A model generated the notes under the pieces. That model worked only from the letters and a program-made list of their open reading frames with translations, was not told where the DNA came from and searched no databases. The translations under genes were made by a program, and so were the position numbers. This document shows, piece after piece, positions 62,273 through 64,000 of a stretch of DNA of 64,000 bases. Origin of the DNA: Spirodela intermedia (Eukaryota; Streptophyta; Magnoliopsida; Alismatales; Araceae); assembly GCA_902729315.2 (NCBI GenBank), contig LR746277.1, positions 5,523,001 through 5,587,000 on the forward strand, given 5' to 3'. Within the stretch, counting starts at the first letter, position 1. Each line of letters opens with the position of its first letter.

Positions 62273-63902
62273 GATGGCCAATGTGTCCGCACCGATGCAA
62301 GCAGATCAAAGAAAGAATATGTTACGAATTATTTGGGTGAAAATGCAGAATCTGGCCAAGAATGCTCTAAAAATCACCATCATCATTGTTAGATTCATCC
62401 CATGAATGTGGTTTCTCTCAAAGATTCAGTGTAGGATGTGAAAATTCATATAAATATTCCATCTCCAAGGGATCATCCCAAAAGTGGGTATGTTCGAGCG
62501 ATGTTCCACATAAATGTCCTGTGAGAGTAGCTGACGATATGAAAAGGAAGAGTAGACCCGGGGGGGTGGCCGGCTCATAATCCTTAAGACTCCTGGCTAA
62601 TCATGTTCGCCAAGATCTTGCACCTACCGATATGTTTACTTCCCTTGCAACGGAAGTGCTCGCTCTTCTTTAAGGTCCGCAGTGGGATTTTTTGATTACA
62701 TGGCCAGTCGATATAGATAAAGAGAATCAAACAAGGAGCCGCAGCATCAATAACTAATTTCTGTAGAACAATAATCAGATCAAGGCATTGGGAAGAGGGA
62801 AAACTAGTTTCAAGGTTCCTTCGATTTGCAGCATAAGGAAATATGCGAGGTGAACAGAACGACACCCACAGAAATAGTGGGATTCAAAAGACTAACATTT
62901 CACAGGAAGAATGATTTGATATTGAGCTACAAATGCCCAAATAGATCATCAAGAAAACATCAGTCAGATGCCCTTGGTTCAATAAGTAATGGAGAATGAA
63001 ATGATGGTAAAAATCAGAATTGAAAATGATTTTATTTTATTTTTCTTCCGGCAAAGCACTCAAAGCACCTCATCTCTTCGCATCTCGAATATTACTAATG
63101 AAACTTCAAAATGGGGATTCCATGAAGTTTCAAGGTTCTGAGGACCAGACTCACCACGAGTGGTCTCAGTTAGCCATGCTGGCCTGAAGGTTAGAGCTAT
63201 GGTGTTCTGGGCTAGAGCAAGAAAAATGGCACTGCACAAAAACATCTGGCTTAGGCAGGGGGTCCACTGCAATCGGACCCAAAACTCTGGAGGCATCTCA
63301 TGGCATACCCGGCTCTACCTCCACCTCCCACCCACTCGCTGTTACAGTGGTGGATAGGGAGAAAACCAAAAGAACAACTCAGATGGTTTCTCCATCCTCA
63401 AAAAACACATCAAGAACATTTTTTTTCTTGAGCCCAACCATCAAGAACACATCGATGATCTTGGTCTAATGACTTAGATAAAGGGAGGGAACAGATGGTA
63501 AGAGCAGCTCGATTTGGTAGGGCTCCCTTGTTCTCTCGCGTCTGTTTTCCTTCTGAATTTTCTCTCACATTCCCTCGAGTCCTGGTTTTCCCCATTTTGG
63601 AGGCATTAATTCACCCCACCCGAGACTAGTACGGTATTTTTATTCTTATACAACTTTCATCAGCATTTCAGATTCTAAATCATCAGATGTCATGTCCCTC
63701 ACAAAAAACATTGCCCAGAGCAAAAAGCGGTACCAGAAGAATGCTCGATCACTCATGAGGCAATCCAGCCAGCTATGAACGATGTAAGATTTAGTGCTAC
63801 GCTGACACATCATTCAAGCATTAGGTTCAAATTAAGGGAACGAAAACAGCGAGATAGCCTGGTCATCCAAGTACCTGTGCTCACAGCCGCAATGCTCTGC
63901 AT
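60946..63902 (-). CDS. RHON1/BP-73-like protein with C-terminal Rho-N (SAP-like) domain
   Basis: Members of this family bind plastid RNA through a C-terminal Rho termination factor N domain and take part in chloroplast RNA processing (RHON1); the rice relative was described as SAP-like BP-73. The main exon, 60946-62021, and a small first coding exon, 63875-63902, join in frame (G|GA) to 367 residues, reading MQSIAAVST|GCILREG into the family-like CSGVSGRAVV. The next region is basic and Ser-rich (probable transit peptide and linker), then comes a helical segment around KEIVELFRKVQAQLRERAA, and a long acidic stretch (about 275-320). The Rho-N motif is DLSSLKLSELRALAKSRGMK with GYSKLKKSELLELL. 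The first exon is preceded by a TTGCAG acceptor, so the 5' UTR starts beyond the window. An alternative start at 62061 inside intron 1 would follow intron retention. Confidence 0.82.
62239..62269. repeat. (GA)n microsatellite in intron 1 of the RHON1-like gene
   Basis: A pure GA run within the 1.85 kb intron 62022-63874. The rest of that intron shows no gene. Confidence 0.9.
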
Positions 63903-64000
63903 CTGATTGATTAGACCCTGCAAGAAAAACATGAAGAATGGAATGCGCGTCAACGGGGGACCTTCAACGCTCGAAAAGCCCTCGCAAGAACACTTTATCT

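Overview
The window is nuclear DNA of a flowering plant. All genes have many introns with canonical plant splice sites, and the products are plant proteins: cinnamate 4-hydroxylase, plastid biotin carboxylase, an FLZ zinc finger, a pollen-receptor-like kinase and a PPR protein. A separate gene for the biotin carboxylase subunit of plastid acetyl-CoA carboxylase argues against a true grass, because grasses have lost the multi-subunit enzyme. Very GC-rich short exons next to AT-rich introns and repeats would fit a non-grass monocot or an early-branching angiosperm. The species cannot be told from the sequence alone.

Layout. (1) 74-1909, minus: class II CYP73A (C4H), with two MYB-type AC elements and a TATA box in its promoter. 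(2) 2415-3709, minus: four-exon conserved plant protein of unknown function. (3) 5186-7534, plus: CDT1, a DNA replication licensing factor. (4) 7785-9463: degenerate second copy of the gene-2/CDT1 interval, made of a scrap of gene 2 and a 5'-truncated CDT1 whose C-terminal exons are still open and correctly spliced. (5) 10304-23492, plus: plastid biotin carboxylase (CAC2), 16 coding exons; intron 5 carries a 4.9 kb antisense Ty1/copia element with both LTRs. (6) 24539-31573, plus: UBP1-type triple-RRM RNA-binding protein with one GC-AG intron. (7) 32340-33630, minus: FLZ zinc-finger protein. (8) 33.6-37.9 kb: GC-rich DNA without a recognisable gene. (9) 37.9-50.1 kb: AT-rich repeat block with a decayed copia element (about 37,978-44,730), a nested insertion, other repeat fragments, a long hairpin and a probable plastid ycf1 scrap (about 49,680-49,890). 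(10) 50289-51751, plus: PPR protein. (11) 52317-54827, minus: LRR receptor-like kinase with degenerate catalytic motifs. (12) 56093-60425, plus: RPN13 proteasome ubiquitin receptor. (13) 60946-63902, minus: RHON1/BP-73-like Rho-N/SAP protein, whose 5' UTR leaves the window.

The genes are unrelated housekeeping and developmental genes, not a pathway cluster. Exon coordinates were derived by joining reading frames at GT-AG sites. For each gene the exon lengths sum to a multiple of three and the joined protein matches its family. Dinucleotide repeats, mainly (CT)n/(GA)n, are very frequent and often sit in introns or UTRs beside exons.

I found no convincing new biological system. The most interesting items are the CDT1 duplication that leaves a possible C-terminal-only CDT1 with its own promoter-like upstream sequence, the intact-LTR copia element in the biotin carboxylase intron, the GC-AG intron in UBP1, and the plastid fragment in the repeat block.
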